Assembly (NCBI RefSeq): GCF_018070575.1
Contig: NZ_JAGPXN010000004.1
Location: 124,001 to 188,000, forward strand
Reading direction: 5' to 3'
Source of the DNA: Micromonospora sp. C31
Lineage (GTDB): Bacteria; Actinomycetota; Actinomycetes; Mycobacteriales; Micromonosporaceae
Length of the DNA stretch: 64,000 bases
The position numbers were made by a program, and so were the translations under genes. The notes beneath the pieces were generated by a model, which was not told the origin of the DNA, did no database searches, and saw only the letters and a program-made list of their open reading frames with translations. Of the stretch, positions 40,039 through 47,292 are shown one piece after another; the first letter of the stretch is position 1; each line of letters begins with the position of its first letter.

Positions 40039-40383
40039 TCAGCCCGCCCGGCGGACGTCGCGGGCGGTGGCGGGTTCCACCGCGAGCAGCTCGGTGAGGC
40101 CGGTGCGGTCGAGCAGCTGCTGGAGCTGGGGACCGACCCCGGTGAGCCGGACGGCGCCCGTGCCGCCGCGGTGGGCGGTCACCAGCGCGCTGAGCCCGGA
40201 CGAGTCACACAGGCTCACCGCGCCCAGGTCGAACAGGAGCTCCTGATAGCCGTCGCGGCGCAGCTCCGCGGTGGCGGCGACGAGTTCCGGGGCGGTGTCG
40301 AAGTCCAGCTCACCGGACAGCCGGAGCCGGGCACGCCCGGCGTCGAGCCGGGTCACCTCGATGGTCAACAGCTGGACGGCCAT
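40039..40383 (-). CDS. STAS domain anti-sigma factor antagonist
   Basis: A 114-residue SpoIIAA/RsbV-like protein. It shows LRLSGELDFDTAPEL and the phosphorylation loop LCDSSGLSALV (Ser61/Ser62), where an RsbW-like kinase phosphorylates and a PP2C phosphatase reactivates. Unphosphorylated, it would bind an anti-sigma factor and release a sigma factor. It lies 56 nt after a second STAS gene on the same strand and near a SpoIIE-type phosphatase. Confidence 0.92.
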   Translation of the reverse strand: MAVQLLTIEVTRLDAGRARLRLSGELDFDTAPELVAATAELRRDGYQELLFDLGAVSLCDSSGLSALVTAHRGGTGAVRLTGVGPQLQQLLDRTGLTELLAVEPATARDVRRAG

Positions 40384-40438
40384 GCGTCCATGTTCCCAGT
40401 CGCGGGCCCGCGAGCAAAGCCGGGGCCGGCGGGTCGCG

Positions 40439-40840
40439 TCAGGCTGTGCCGGTGGCGTGCTCGACGACGTTCTGCGCCGCCGTCCGGCTCTCTCCGCCGA
40501 GCGGCCGGTCCAGCAGGCCGGTGACGCCGGTCATGTCCAGGATCGTCTCCAGGAACCGGGGCACGGCGCGCAGCCGGAGGGCGGTGCCGCACTGCTGCCC
40601 CTCGCGCCACGCGTGCACGATCACCCCGAGGCCGGTGCTGTCGATGAAGAGCAGGTCGGTGAAGTCGAGGACGAGGACCGGGGGAGGGTCCGCGAGCACC
40701 CGGTCGACCTCGGCGCGCAGTGGCCCGGCGGTGGTGTAGGCGAGGTCGCCCCCGACCCGGATGAGCGTGGCGGCCGGATCGGACCGGTCGACGGCCATGC
40801 TCAGCGGAGTCGCCTCGGGTTGGCTCCGACGGGACAGCAC
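40439..40840 (-). CDS. STAS domain anti-sigma factor antagonist
   Basis: A 133-residue STAS protein: TLIRVGGDLAYTTAGPLRAEVDRVL, VLVLDFTDLLFIDSTGLGVIVHAW with the phosphorylatable Ser of the DST loop, and RFLETILDMTGVTGLL. The GTG at 40840 is used because GGAAAGG lies 7 nt upstream; a GTG at 40846 is too close. Divergent from the PAS/GAF/PP2C phosphatase gene at 40994, so the two probably share a control region and a pathway. Confidence 0.9.
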   Translation of the reverse strand: MLSRRSQPEATPLSMAVDRSDPAATLIRVGGDLAYTTAGPLRAEVDRVLADPPPVLVLDFTDLLFIDSTGLGVIVHAWREGQQCGTALRLRAVPRFLETILDMTGVTGLLDRPLGGESRTAAQNVVEHATGTA

Positions 40841-40968
40841 GATCACGCCTTTCCGCAGGACGCGAAGGGAAGGAGTGAGGGGATCGTAACAATCCCCGGC
40901 AGGTCCCGCCCGGTACGCGAGCGGCGCCCGCGCCACGGACGTCGGGTGGCGGTCGCGACATACGGGCG

Positions 40969-40974
40969 TAGGGT
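40969..40974 (+). promoter_or_regulatory. Candidate -10 box of the phosphatase/B12-sensor operon
   Basis: TAGGGT lies 19 nt before the ATG at 40994. No good -35 match is seen, so an alternative sigma factor is possible. Confidence 0.35.
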
Positions 40975-40993
40975 GGGTGCAGAGATTGACCAC

Positions 40994-42805
40994 ATGCGCC
41001 GCCTTGTGGTGGTACGGCTGTCGACAAGGAGTGGGGCTCAGCTGGTGACTGCTGCCGACGTCCGGGACTCGGATCCCGGCGACGGACGGATCTCCGCACC
41101 GCGTGCCGCACGGGCCACGGCGTGGACCGCCGGCGCCCCGGCGCGTCAGACACCGTCCCTGCCCGCGCTCGCGGCCGACCGGGAGCACGCGGCGCCCGAC
41201 TGGTCCGAGGTCGTCGAGCACTTCCGCGAGGGCCTCGTCGTCTGTGACGCGCGGGGTGTCGTCCGGCACGTCAGTCCGGTGGCCGAGCGGCTGCTGCCCG
41301 AGGTCGCCCCGGGCGAACTGCTCGCGGCGGCCGGCATCGCGGCGCTGGCCGACGGCGCCGAGTTCACCCACCACGGCCGTCGGCTGCGCGCGCGTCGGGT
41401 GCCGCTGTCGGCCGCCCGCTGCTGCTGGTACGTCGAGGACGTCACCGAGAGCGTCACCCGTGCCGACGCGCTGCTCGCCGAGCGGGCCCGTTCGGCGTTC
41501 CTGGCGGTCGTCGGCGAGAAGCTCGGCAACCCGCTGCACCCGGACCGGGCCGCCGCGGCGGTCGTCCGGTTGGCCGTGCCGACGCTGGCGGAGGTGGCGG
41601 TGCTGGTGCTGGCCCCCCGTTCCGGGCGGGCCCGCTGGTGGCGGGCCGCCCGCAGCGACGACGACGCCCCCGTGGTGGACAGCGGGGTCCTGCCGGCCGT
41701 CGACCTGCCGGCGGCGATCGTCGAGGGCCTGGACGGCGTGGAACCGCACACCCTCGACTGGTTGGTGGAGCAGGCCGTGGAGGCCGGCTGGCTGCCGGGG
41801 CTGACGGCGGCGGAGTCCTGCGCGCGGGTGGTGCCGCTGCCCGGTCGGGACGCCCCGGCGGGTGTGCTGCTGACCGCCCGGCGCGTCGACCGCTGGTACG
41901 ACGAGGCCGACGTGGAACTGGTGCGCGCGTTCGCGGCCCGGGCCGGGGCGGCGCTGACCACGGCGCTGCTCTACCGCGACCAGGCCGAGGTCGCCGACAC
42001 GCTCCAGGCGAGCCTGGTGCCGGTGGAACCGGCCGAGGCGACCGGGGTGCAGTGGGGCACCGCCTACCGGCCGGCCCAGGCGGGCCTGCGCATCGGCGGC
42101 GACTTCTACGGCTCGCACCGGCTGGTCGACGGCGGCTCGGTGTTCTTCCTCGGCGACGTCTCCGGCAAGGGCGTCGAGGCGGCGGTCTTCACCGGCCAGC
42201 TGCGGCAGTGCCTCCAGGCACTGCACCGGGTCGAGTCGCAGCCGGGGCGGCTGCTGAAGCTGCTCAACGACGCGTTGCTGGAGACCAGCCAGGCCCAGGG
42301 CCAGGGGCGCTTCGCGACGATGGTGCTGGGCGTGGTCCGCGCGCACCGCGAGGGTGGCCTCACCCTGACCATGGCCGGCGGCGGCCATCTGCCACCGCTG
42401 GTGCTGCGCGGCTCCGGCGAGGTCGAGCCGGTGCCGCTGTCGGGCATGCTGGTCGGCGTGGTCCCCGACCCCCGCATCGGCGAGGTGACCGTCCGGCTGG
42501 AGCCGGGCGAGACCTGTCTGCTCTACAGCGACGGGGTGACCGAGGCGCGCGGTGGCCGTCGCGGCAACGAGCAGTTCGGCACGGAGCGGCTGGTGCACGC
42601 GGTGGGCGGGTGCCAGCGGATGCCCGCCCCCGCCCTGGCCGAACGCGTCGAGCAGGTGACCTGCGACTGGTTGGCCCACGGCGACCACGACGACATCGCC
42701 GTGCTCGCGTTGCGGGCCACCGGCCCGGTCGAGCGTACGCCCCGGCACCTGCACGCGGTGCCCGACGCGACCGGCGCCGCCGAGCTGAGGGGGACCCGAC
42801 CGTGA
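40994..42805 (+). CDS. PAS-GAF-PP2C (SpoIIE-type) serine phosphatase
   Basis: A 603-residue soluble sensor phosphatase. PAS-like domain at about residues 70-150 (EHFREGLVVCDARGVVRHVSPVAERLLPEV), GAF-like domain at about 175-325 (VVRLAVPTLAEVAVLVLAP, DADVELVRAFAARAGAALTTALLY with E in place of the first D), then a PP2C SpoIIE domain to about 580. Metal-binding residues are present: GGDFYG, LGDVSGKGVEAAVFT, LYSDGVTEARG, HDDIAVLAL. It should dephosphorylate STAS proteins like those encoded around it. Its stop overlaps the B12-binding gene (GTGA). Confidence 0.92.
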   Translation: MRRLVVVRLSTRSGAQLVTAADVRDSDPGDGRISAPRAARATAWTAGAPARQTPSLPALAADREHAAPDWSEVVEHFREGLVVCDARGVVRHVSPVAERLLPEVAPGELLAAAGIAALADGAEFTHHGRRLRARRVPLSAARCCWYVEDVTESVTRADALLAERARSAFLAVVGEKLGNPLHPDRAAAAVVRLAVPTLAEVAVLVLAPRSGRARWWRAARSDDDAPVVDSGVLPAVDLPAAIVEGLDGVEPHTLDWLVEQAVEAGWLPGLTAAESCARVVPLPGRDAPAGVLLTARRVDRWYDEADVELVRAFAARAGAALTTALLYRDQAEVADTLQASLVPVEPAEATGVQWGTAYRPAQAGLRIGGDFYGSHRLVDGGSVFFLGDVSGKGVEAAVFTGQLRQCLQALHRVESQPGRLLKLLNDALLETSQAQGQGRFATMVLGVVRAHREGGLTLTMAGGGHLPPLVLRGSGEVEPVPLSGMLVGVVPDPRIGEVTVRLEPGETCLLYSDGVTEARGGRRGNEQFGTERLVHAVGGCQRMPAPALAERVEQVTCDWLAHGDHDDIAVLALRATGPVERTPRHLHAVPDATGAAELRGTRP

Positions 42806-43854
42806 CCGCCGCCCCGACCGCCGGAGGCATCCCGGCCGGTGTCTGGCCGGCATACCTGGACTGCCTCCAGGACGCCGACGAGTACGCCGCCGTCGAGGTG
42901 GCCGTCGGCCTGCTCGAGGCGGGCGTGCCCGCCGAGCGGGTCCTGCTCGACCTGGTCGCCCCGGCACAGGCCGAGGTGGGGGAGCGGTGGGCGCGCAACG
43001 AGTGGAGCGTGGCCCAGGAGCACGCCGCGACGCACATCAGCGAGCGGGTGGTGGCGGCGGTCGCGGGCTACGCGAACCCGCGCCCGACGCGGGGCCGGGT
43101 CGTGGTGGCCTGCATGGACGGCGAGTGGCACGCCCTGCCGCCCCGGCTGGTCGCCGAGGTGCTGCGGTTGCGGGGCTGGCAGGTCACCTTCCTCGGCGCG
43201 AGCGTCCCCGCCCCGCACCTGGTGTCGTACCTGCACCGGCACGACGCCCACGCGGTCGCGCTCGCCTGCGCGCTGCCGATGCGCCTGCCGCACGCGCACC
43301 GCATGATCGAGGCGTGCCGCCGCGTGGACGTCCCCGTGGTGGTGGGGGGCCGGGGATTCGGCGTGGACGGGCGCTGGGCCCGTCGGCTCGGCGTCGCCTG
43401 GGCGTCCGGGGCTCCGAGCGCCGCCGACCTGATCGCCGACGAGCGCGCGTTGCGTCGCGTCCCGCCGGCGGAGCTGAGCCACCTGGCGGACGACGAGTAC
43501 ACGAGCCTGCTCAAGCGGCGCGGTGAGCTGATCGACGGGGCGTTGGCGGAACTGCGCGAACGCGACCCCGGGACACGCGACTACACGCCCAGCCAGCTGG
43601 ACTCCACGGTCAGCGACCTCGGCTACATCGTGGACTTCCTGGCCGCCGCGCTCTACGTCGACGACGGCGCGCTGTTCACCGAGTTCGTCGACTGGCTGGT
43701 GGAGATCCTCACCAGTCGCGGTGTGCCGGCCGCCACGGTGGGGTCGACTCTGGAACACTACGGACGGGTCCTGCGCGACTTCCCCCGGGCCACGCGGTTC
43801 CTCGGGGCGGCCCGGTCGTCCGTGGTCGCGGCGGGCGGTGTCCGACCGCGCTGA
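42802..43854 (+). CDS. Cobalamin-binding protein with CarH-type photosensory signature
   Basis: A 350-residue soluble protein without DNA-binding domain. Residues 15-90 form the helical cap that covers the cobalamin upper face and contain W63-x9-E73-H74 (ERWARNEWSVAQEH), the Wx9EH motif of adenosylcobalamin photoreceptors such as CarH. Residues 98-212 are the Rossmann B12-binding domain, with His110 in MDGEWHALP as probable lower axial ligand, GAS at 132-134 and VVVGGRGFG. Residues 215-340 are an extra helical domain of unknown role. GTG overlaps the phosphatase stop, so the two proteins are made together and may interact. Confidence 0.88.
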   Translation: MTAAPTAGGIPAGVWPAYLDCLQDADEYAAVEVAVGLLEAGVPAERVLLDLVAPAQAEVGERWARNEWSVAQEHAATHISERVVAAVAGYANPRPTRGRVVVACMDGEWHALPPRLVAEVLRLRGWQVTFLGASVPAPHLVSYLHRHDAHAVALACALPMRLPHAHRMIEACRRVDVPVVVGGRGFGVDGRWARRLGVAWASGAPSAADLIADERALRRVPPAELSHLADDEYTSLLKRRGELIDGALAELRERDPGTRDYTPSQLDSTVSDLGYIVDFLAAALYVDDGALFTEFVDWLVEILTSRGVPAATVGSTLEHYGRVLRDFPRATRFLGAARSSVVAAGGVRPR

Positions 43855-43886
43855 GCGCCGCTTCGGCAGCGTCCGGTGCCCCTGCT

Positions 43887-43892
43887 TATACT
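43887..43892 (+). promoter_or_regulatory. Candidate -10 box of the third STAS gene
   Basis: TATACT at 43887-43892 in an A/T-richer patch, followed by the inverted pair cttgc-ctcact-gcaag at 43891-43906, 33 nt before the STAS GTG. Confidence 0.4.
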
Positions 43893-43938
43893 TGCCTCAC
43901 TGCAAGCATCCGCCTGCGGTGGAGCGAAGGGACCAGGG

Positions 43939-44286
43939 GTGACGCTCACCGTCACATGCGCCGACAGCGGCGGCGGGGCGACCCGCCTGTGGCTGGCCGG
44001 CGAACTCGACCTGAGCACCGCGCCCGAGCTCGACGCCGCCATCGACCGGCTGGTGGACGCGGGCGAGCGTCGCCTGTTGGTCGACCTCACCGAGCTGACC
44101 TTCTGCGACTCCACCGGCATCGCCGCCTTCGTCCGGGGCGACAACCGGGTCGCCCCGGAGGGCGGGTGGTTGCGGCTGACGGGCGCCACCGGCCGGGTCG
44201 ACCGCGTGCTCCAGGTGACCGGGCTGGCGGAGGTGCTCAGGCACGACTCCGGCAGGGCAGACCCGACAGCGCGCTCCGCCGGCTGA
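43939..44286 (+). CDS. STAS domain anti-sigma factor antagonist
   Basis: A 115-residue STAS protein: LWLAGELDLSTAPELDAAIDRL, LLVDLTELTFCDSTGIAAFVRG with the DST phosphorylation loop, and VDRVLQVTGLAEVL. GTG at 43939 has AAGGGA 7 nt upstream. Third antagonist of the cluster, 84 nt after the cobalamin-binding gene. No RsbW-type kinase or sigma factor gene is in the window, so the partners are encoded elsewhere. Confidence 0.92.
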   Translation: MTLTVTCADSGGGATRLWLAGELDLSTAPELDAAIDRLVDAGERRLLVDLTELTFCDSTGIAAFVRGDNRVAPEGGWLRLTGATGRVDRVLQVTGLAEVLRHDSGRADPTARSAG

Positions 44287-44356
44287 TGGGCTAGATTTCC
44301 CCGCCGGCACAGAGCGCCTCGCGAATCTCCGTTCCACCGACCCGAAGCAGGTAGTG

Positions 44357-44803
44357 ATGGGTGCAGACACCCCGAGTCCGGTTCGCATCCTCGTGGTGGA
44401 CGACGACCCGGGCGACGTGCTGATGATCGAGGAGGCACTGGCGGACTCCGACGTCGAGAAGGTGATCGACGTCGTCAGCGACGGCCAGGAGGCGATGGAG
44501 TTCCTGCGTCGCGAGGGGCGCCACACCGAGGCCCGGCGGCCGGACGTCATCCTGCTCGATCTGAACATGCCCCGGATGGACGGGCGGCAGGTGCTCGGCG
44601 AGGTCAAGAACGACGAGGACCTGCGCACCATCCCGATCGTCGTGCTGACCACCTCCAACGCCGACACGGACATCGTGGGCAGCTACACGCTCCAGGCCAA
44701 CGCCTACGTCACCAAGCCGATCGACCTGGACGACTTCAACGACGTGGTGCGCCGGATCGACGAGTTCTTCGGCCGGGTGGTCGTGCTTCCGAAGCGCGCC
44801 TGA
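44357..44803 (+). CDS. CheY-like single-domain response regulator (Rcp1-like)
   Basis: A 148-residue receiver domain without output domain. The acidic pocket VVDDDPGD, phospho-acceptor Asp68 in VILLDLNMPRMDG, TTS and the lysine in YVTKPIDL are intact. The longer loop REGRHTEARRP between helix 2 and strand 3 is typical of the Rcp1/phytochrome-partner branch. TAGATT at 44292-44297 may drive it. It could connect a histidine kinase encoded elsewhere to the neighbouring partner-switching genes. Confidence 0.92.
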   Translation: MGADTPSPVRILVVDDDPGDVLMIEEALADSDVEKVIDVVSDGQEAMEFLRREGRHTEARRPDVILLDLNMPRMDGRQVLGEVKNDEDLRTIPIVVLTTSNADTDIVGSYTLQANAYVTKPIDLDDFNDVVRRIDEFFGRVVVLPKRA

Positions 44804-44964
44804 GGCTTTCGGGCAACTCCTCGCGCCGGGCCGGCCCCGGGCCTCGGCGACGCCCCCGGGCGCGTACGCATGGTGAACATTTTTCCCGAACCCCCTCCGC
44901 TGCCGCCCCCAGCGCCGAGGATCCAGGGTGGGGAAGGAAACACCAGCTGCCTGGGGGCGACAGT

Positions 44965-45498
44965 ATGAGGTTCTCCGTCGTTGAGACCGGCTACGACCAG
45001 GGGCAGGTCGATTCCTGCCTGGACGAGATCGGCATCCGGTTGGCCCGGCTCGCCGCCCGCGCGGAGGGCGCCGCGAAGGCCGGGCGGGAGTGGGACGAGA
45101 TTCGTGCCGAGGCGAACGCGCTGCGCGACCTGCTCGGGCGGCTGGACCTCGGCGACGCGGACCGTCCCCGGCGCGGCGTGCGCGACGCCGACCGCGAGGT
45201 GGTCGACCTCCTGAGCCGGGCACGGGTCGAGCTCGACGCGGCCCGGGAGGAGGCCCGCCAGGTGCGCGAGCGCGTCTACGCCGAGGCGGTGCAGGCCCGC
45301 CGGGAGTTCGAGGAGGCGCTGCACGCCCGGCGCCGGCGCGAGGCCCGGGTGGACCGGATCCTCGACGGGCTGACCGTCGAACCGGTTGCCGCGGACACCC
45401 CGACCGCCGCGGCCGGCGTGCCGGCGACCCGGATCGCCGGCCGTGACGACGCGGAGGCTGCCGGCGAGCCACCGGGGGGCAGGGCCGGGAGCCGCTGA
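44965..45498 (+). CDS. DivIVA-like coiled-coil protein
   Basis: A 177-residue protein. The N-terminus FSVVETGYDQGQVDSCLDEIGIRL resembles the DivIVA membrane-binding motif (F..V..GYD..QVD..L), followed by coiled coil at about residues 25-125 (REWDEIRAEANALRDLL, VVDLLSRARVELDAAREEARQVRERVYAEA) and a disordered tail. It is probably a curvature-seeking cell-envelope scaffold, shorter than DivIVA/Wag31. ATG at 44965; the 161-bp upstream gap shows no other gene. Confidence 0.75.
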   Translation: MRFSVVETGYDQGQVDSCLDEIGIRLARLAARAEGAAKAGREWDEIRAEANALRDLLGRLDLGDADRPRRGVRDADREVVDLLSRARVELDAAREEARQVRERVYAEAVQARREFEEALHARRRREARVDRILDGLTVEPVAADTPTAAAGVPATRIAGRDDAEAAGEPPGGRAGSR

Positions 45499-45541
45499 CC
45501 TCCGCGTCCCCGTCCGGGCCGTGCGCGGCCCCGCGGCGCCG

Positions 45542-46384
45542 TCAGGTCAGTGCGGCGACGACCGTGGTGGCCAGCTTCTCGTGCTGGGCGTACGCGTCGG
45601 GGAAGGCCGAGACCTGTACGGCCTGGGCGGCGCCGGCCACGCTCATCTGCTGCCAGCCCGGCACGTCCCGCAGCGCCTCGTAGAAGGCCCGCGCGGCGTA
45701 CGACGGGCGCATCAGTTCGCGTACCGTGCCCCAGCCGCTGCTCGGGCGCTGCTGGAACAGGCCCACCGAGTCGTGGTCGGCGCCGCTGCCCTGGTGCGGA
45801 TACCGGCTGGACTCGGGAAGCACGTCGCTGGCGAGGTTGTGGAGCCTGCTCTCCTGCATCGCGGTCGCCACGGCGACGACCAGGGCGCGGCGGGGCATCT
45901 TCAGTTCGACGCCCACGTCGACGATGGTCTTGGCGTTGTCCATCTGCGCCTGGGTGAGCCCGGCGACCGGGCGTGGGCGGGGCGGCGGGGCGGGCTTGCG
46001 TGGGGCCTTCCGGGTGGCCGAGGGGGTCGGCTTCGGGGTCGGAGCGGGGCTGAGCGTGGGGGAGGGGGAAGCGGCCCGGTCGAGGGACCGCGAGGCGCGG
46101 TCGTCGTCGACGGCCCGCTCGGCCAGCGCCTCGGCGACGGGCTCCCGCGCGGCGTCGGCATCATCGCGCGTGCCGGCGAACGCGGCCACGCCGAGGCAGC
46201 AGGTGACGCCGGTGGCGAGCGCGACCCGGACGGGGGTCGAGGTGAGCAGGGTCCGGCCGACGCGACGCTGCCGTTCCGGAGCGCGATGACGGCCGATCGC
46301 CCGTTCGGTCGAGGCGGGGTCGTCCGGACGGGTGGCCGGTCGATCCTGGGTCGGGTTCTTCTCGAAGGGGGCGTCGGGGTGCAC
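45542..46384 (-). CDS. Membrane-anchored or secreted transglycosylase-like protein
   Basis: A 280-residue paralog of the protein at 27458. A charged N-terminus of about 47 residues precedes one hydrophobic segment (about 48-70, VRVALATGVTCCLGVAAFAG), then a Pro/Thr-rich wall-spanning linker (about 105-145). The C-terminal transglycosylase-like domain has VVAVATAMQESRLHNL and HDSVGLFQQRPSSGWGT. Likely peptidoglycan hydrolase outside the cell. GTG at 46384 has TAACCT 6 nt upstream and no Shine-Dalgarno. Confidence 0.88.
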   Translation of the reverse strand: MHPDAPFEKNPTQDRPATRPDDPASTERAIGRHRAPERQRRVGRTLLTSTPVRVALATGVTCCLGVAAFAGTRDDADAAREPVAEALAERAVDDDRASRSLDRAASPSPTLSPAPTPKPTPSATRKAPRKPAPPPRPRPVAGLTQAQMDNAKTIVDVGVELKMPRRALVVAVATAMQESRLHNLASDVLPESSRYPHQGSGADHDSVGLFQQRPSSGWGTVRELMRPSYAARAFYEALRDVPGWQQMSVAGAAQAVQVSAFPDAYAQHEKLATTVVAALT

Positions 46385-46390
46385 TCGCCG

Positions 46391-46396
46391 AGGTTA
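46391..46396 (-). promoter_or_regulatory. -10 box of a probable leaderless promoter (transglycosylase gene)
   Basis: TAACCT on the minus strand, 6 nt before the GTG at 46384. Confidence 0.5.
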
Positions 46397-46429
46397 GAAA
46401 GGTGAGGGCGCCTTGCCATCGGCCGATCT

Positions 46430-46560
46430 GGTGGCTTGGGTCACAATATGTGCCGATCGGAGCGCTTGTTGGGCTCAAGGTGGCATCAATGGTGCCTTCT
46501 TTCCTTATTCATCCTTCCGCAAATATCCGATTGGCAGTGCCTAATCGGGCGAAAAGTCGA
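46430..46560. other. A/T-rich island upstream of the transglycosylase gene
   Basis: This 130-bp stretch is visibly poorer in G/C than the rest of the window (about half A/T). It contains caca-ata-tgtg (46442-46452) after gggt, giving a GTCACA element, and a larger inverted repeat ccgatt (46527-46532) with aatcgg (46543-46548) enclosing ggc-agt-gcc. No coding signal. It may be a regulated promoter region, for example for MtrA- or Lsr2-type proteins. Confidence 0.5.
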
Positions 46561-46591
46561 TCTTGGGCCGGGAGTCGCGGGCGGAGCGGAT

Positions 46592-46611
46592 CCTCCACCG
46601 AACGGTGGAGG
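46592..46611. terminator. 9-bp inverted repeat
   Basis: cctccaccg (46592-46600) and cggtggagg (46603-46611) flank aa; with a ccgaacgg loop region it makes a compact hairpin between divergent-free segments downstream of the OsmC-like gene. Confidence 0.5.
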
Positions 46612-46675
46612 TCCTTCCCGACCGGCCGGCCGGGCGTCCCTCGGTCCCCGGGGCGACCCGACGCGGCAGGACCGG

Positions 46676-46790
46676 CCGTGGCCCCGGTTCCTCCCGCGCC
46701 CGCCCCCGGGGCCACCCGCGGTCGGTCGGTCAGTGCCGACCGTGGCCCCGCGTCCGCCCGGGCCACCCGCAGTCGGTCAGTGCCGGCCGT
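46676..46790. repeat. Imperfect tandem duplication across the 3' end of the OsmC-like gene
   Basis: Two copies of a ccgtggccccg ... gggccacccgc ... gtcggtcagtgccg unit lie at about 46676-46736 and 46739-46790. The second copy includes the OsmC-like stop codon (46777-46779), so the gene's last codons are duplicated downstream. Confidence 0.6.
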
Positions 46791-47205
46791 TCTCCGCCGG
46801 GGTCACGGTGAGCCGGTGCCGGCTGCCGTCGCCGCTGGAGAAGGGCCACAGCCGGTCCGCGTGCTCCACGAGCTCCGCCAGCTGTTGCCGGCTGAGTCCC
46901 GCCGAGGAGATGGAGGCGTGCACGTCGGCCCGGTACCGGCCGTCGTCGTCGCGCCCGAGCTTCGCCTCCGCGCGTACCTGCACGGTGTGTGCCTCGTTGG
47001 TGATCTCGCCCGCCGCCTCCACCGCCGCGTGGTGCAGGCAGGACGCGAAAGCCGCGGCGAGCAGCTGCTCCGGGGTGAGCCCCGAGCAGTGCGGCGCCAG
47101 CGGAGACGCCAGGGCCGTGGACAGGCTTCCGTCGTCGGTGTGTACGTGGCCGCCCTCGGCGGTCGCGGTGGCCGTCTCGTTCAGCCAGGAGCTCGATTCC
47201 GGCAT
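46777..47205 (-). CDS. OsmC/Ohr family protein lacking the resolving cysteine
   Basis: A 142-residue protein of the organic-hydroperoxide-resistance fold: SWLNETATATAEGGHVHTDDG, SGLTPEQLLAAAFASCLHHAAVEAA with the peroxidatic Cys56, and the C-terminal half GLSRQQLAELVEHADRLWPFSSG. In Ohr the second half carries VCPYS; here it is LWPFS, with Trp120 at the resolving-cysteine position. An extra Cys40 (APHCSGL) is present. Dithiol peroxidase chemistry must therefore differ or be absent. ATG at 47205 has GGGAGGA 5 nt upstream. Confidence 0.85.
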   Translation of the reverse strand: MPESSSWLNETATATAEGGHVHTDDGSLSTALASPLAPHCSGLTPEQLLAAAFASCLHHAAVEAAGEITNEAHTVQVRAEAKLGRDDDGRYRADVHASISSAGLSRQQLAELVEHADRLWPFSSGDGSRHRLTVTPAENGRH

Positions 47206-47292
47206 CGCGTTCCTCCCGTCGCTCAGCCGCCCGGCTACCCGGCCCCCGGGCCGTGAAACCGCAGGGGGCCGGCGGGAGGGCCGCGGGAGTGC

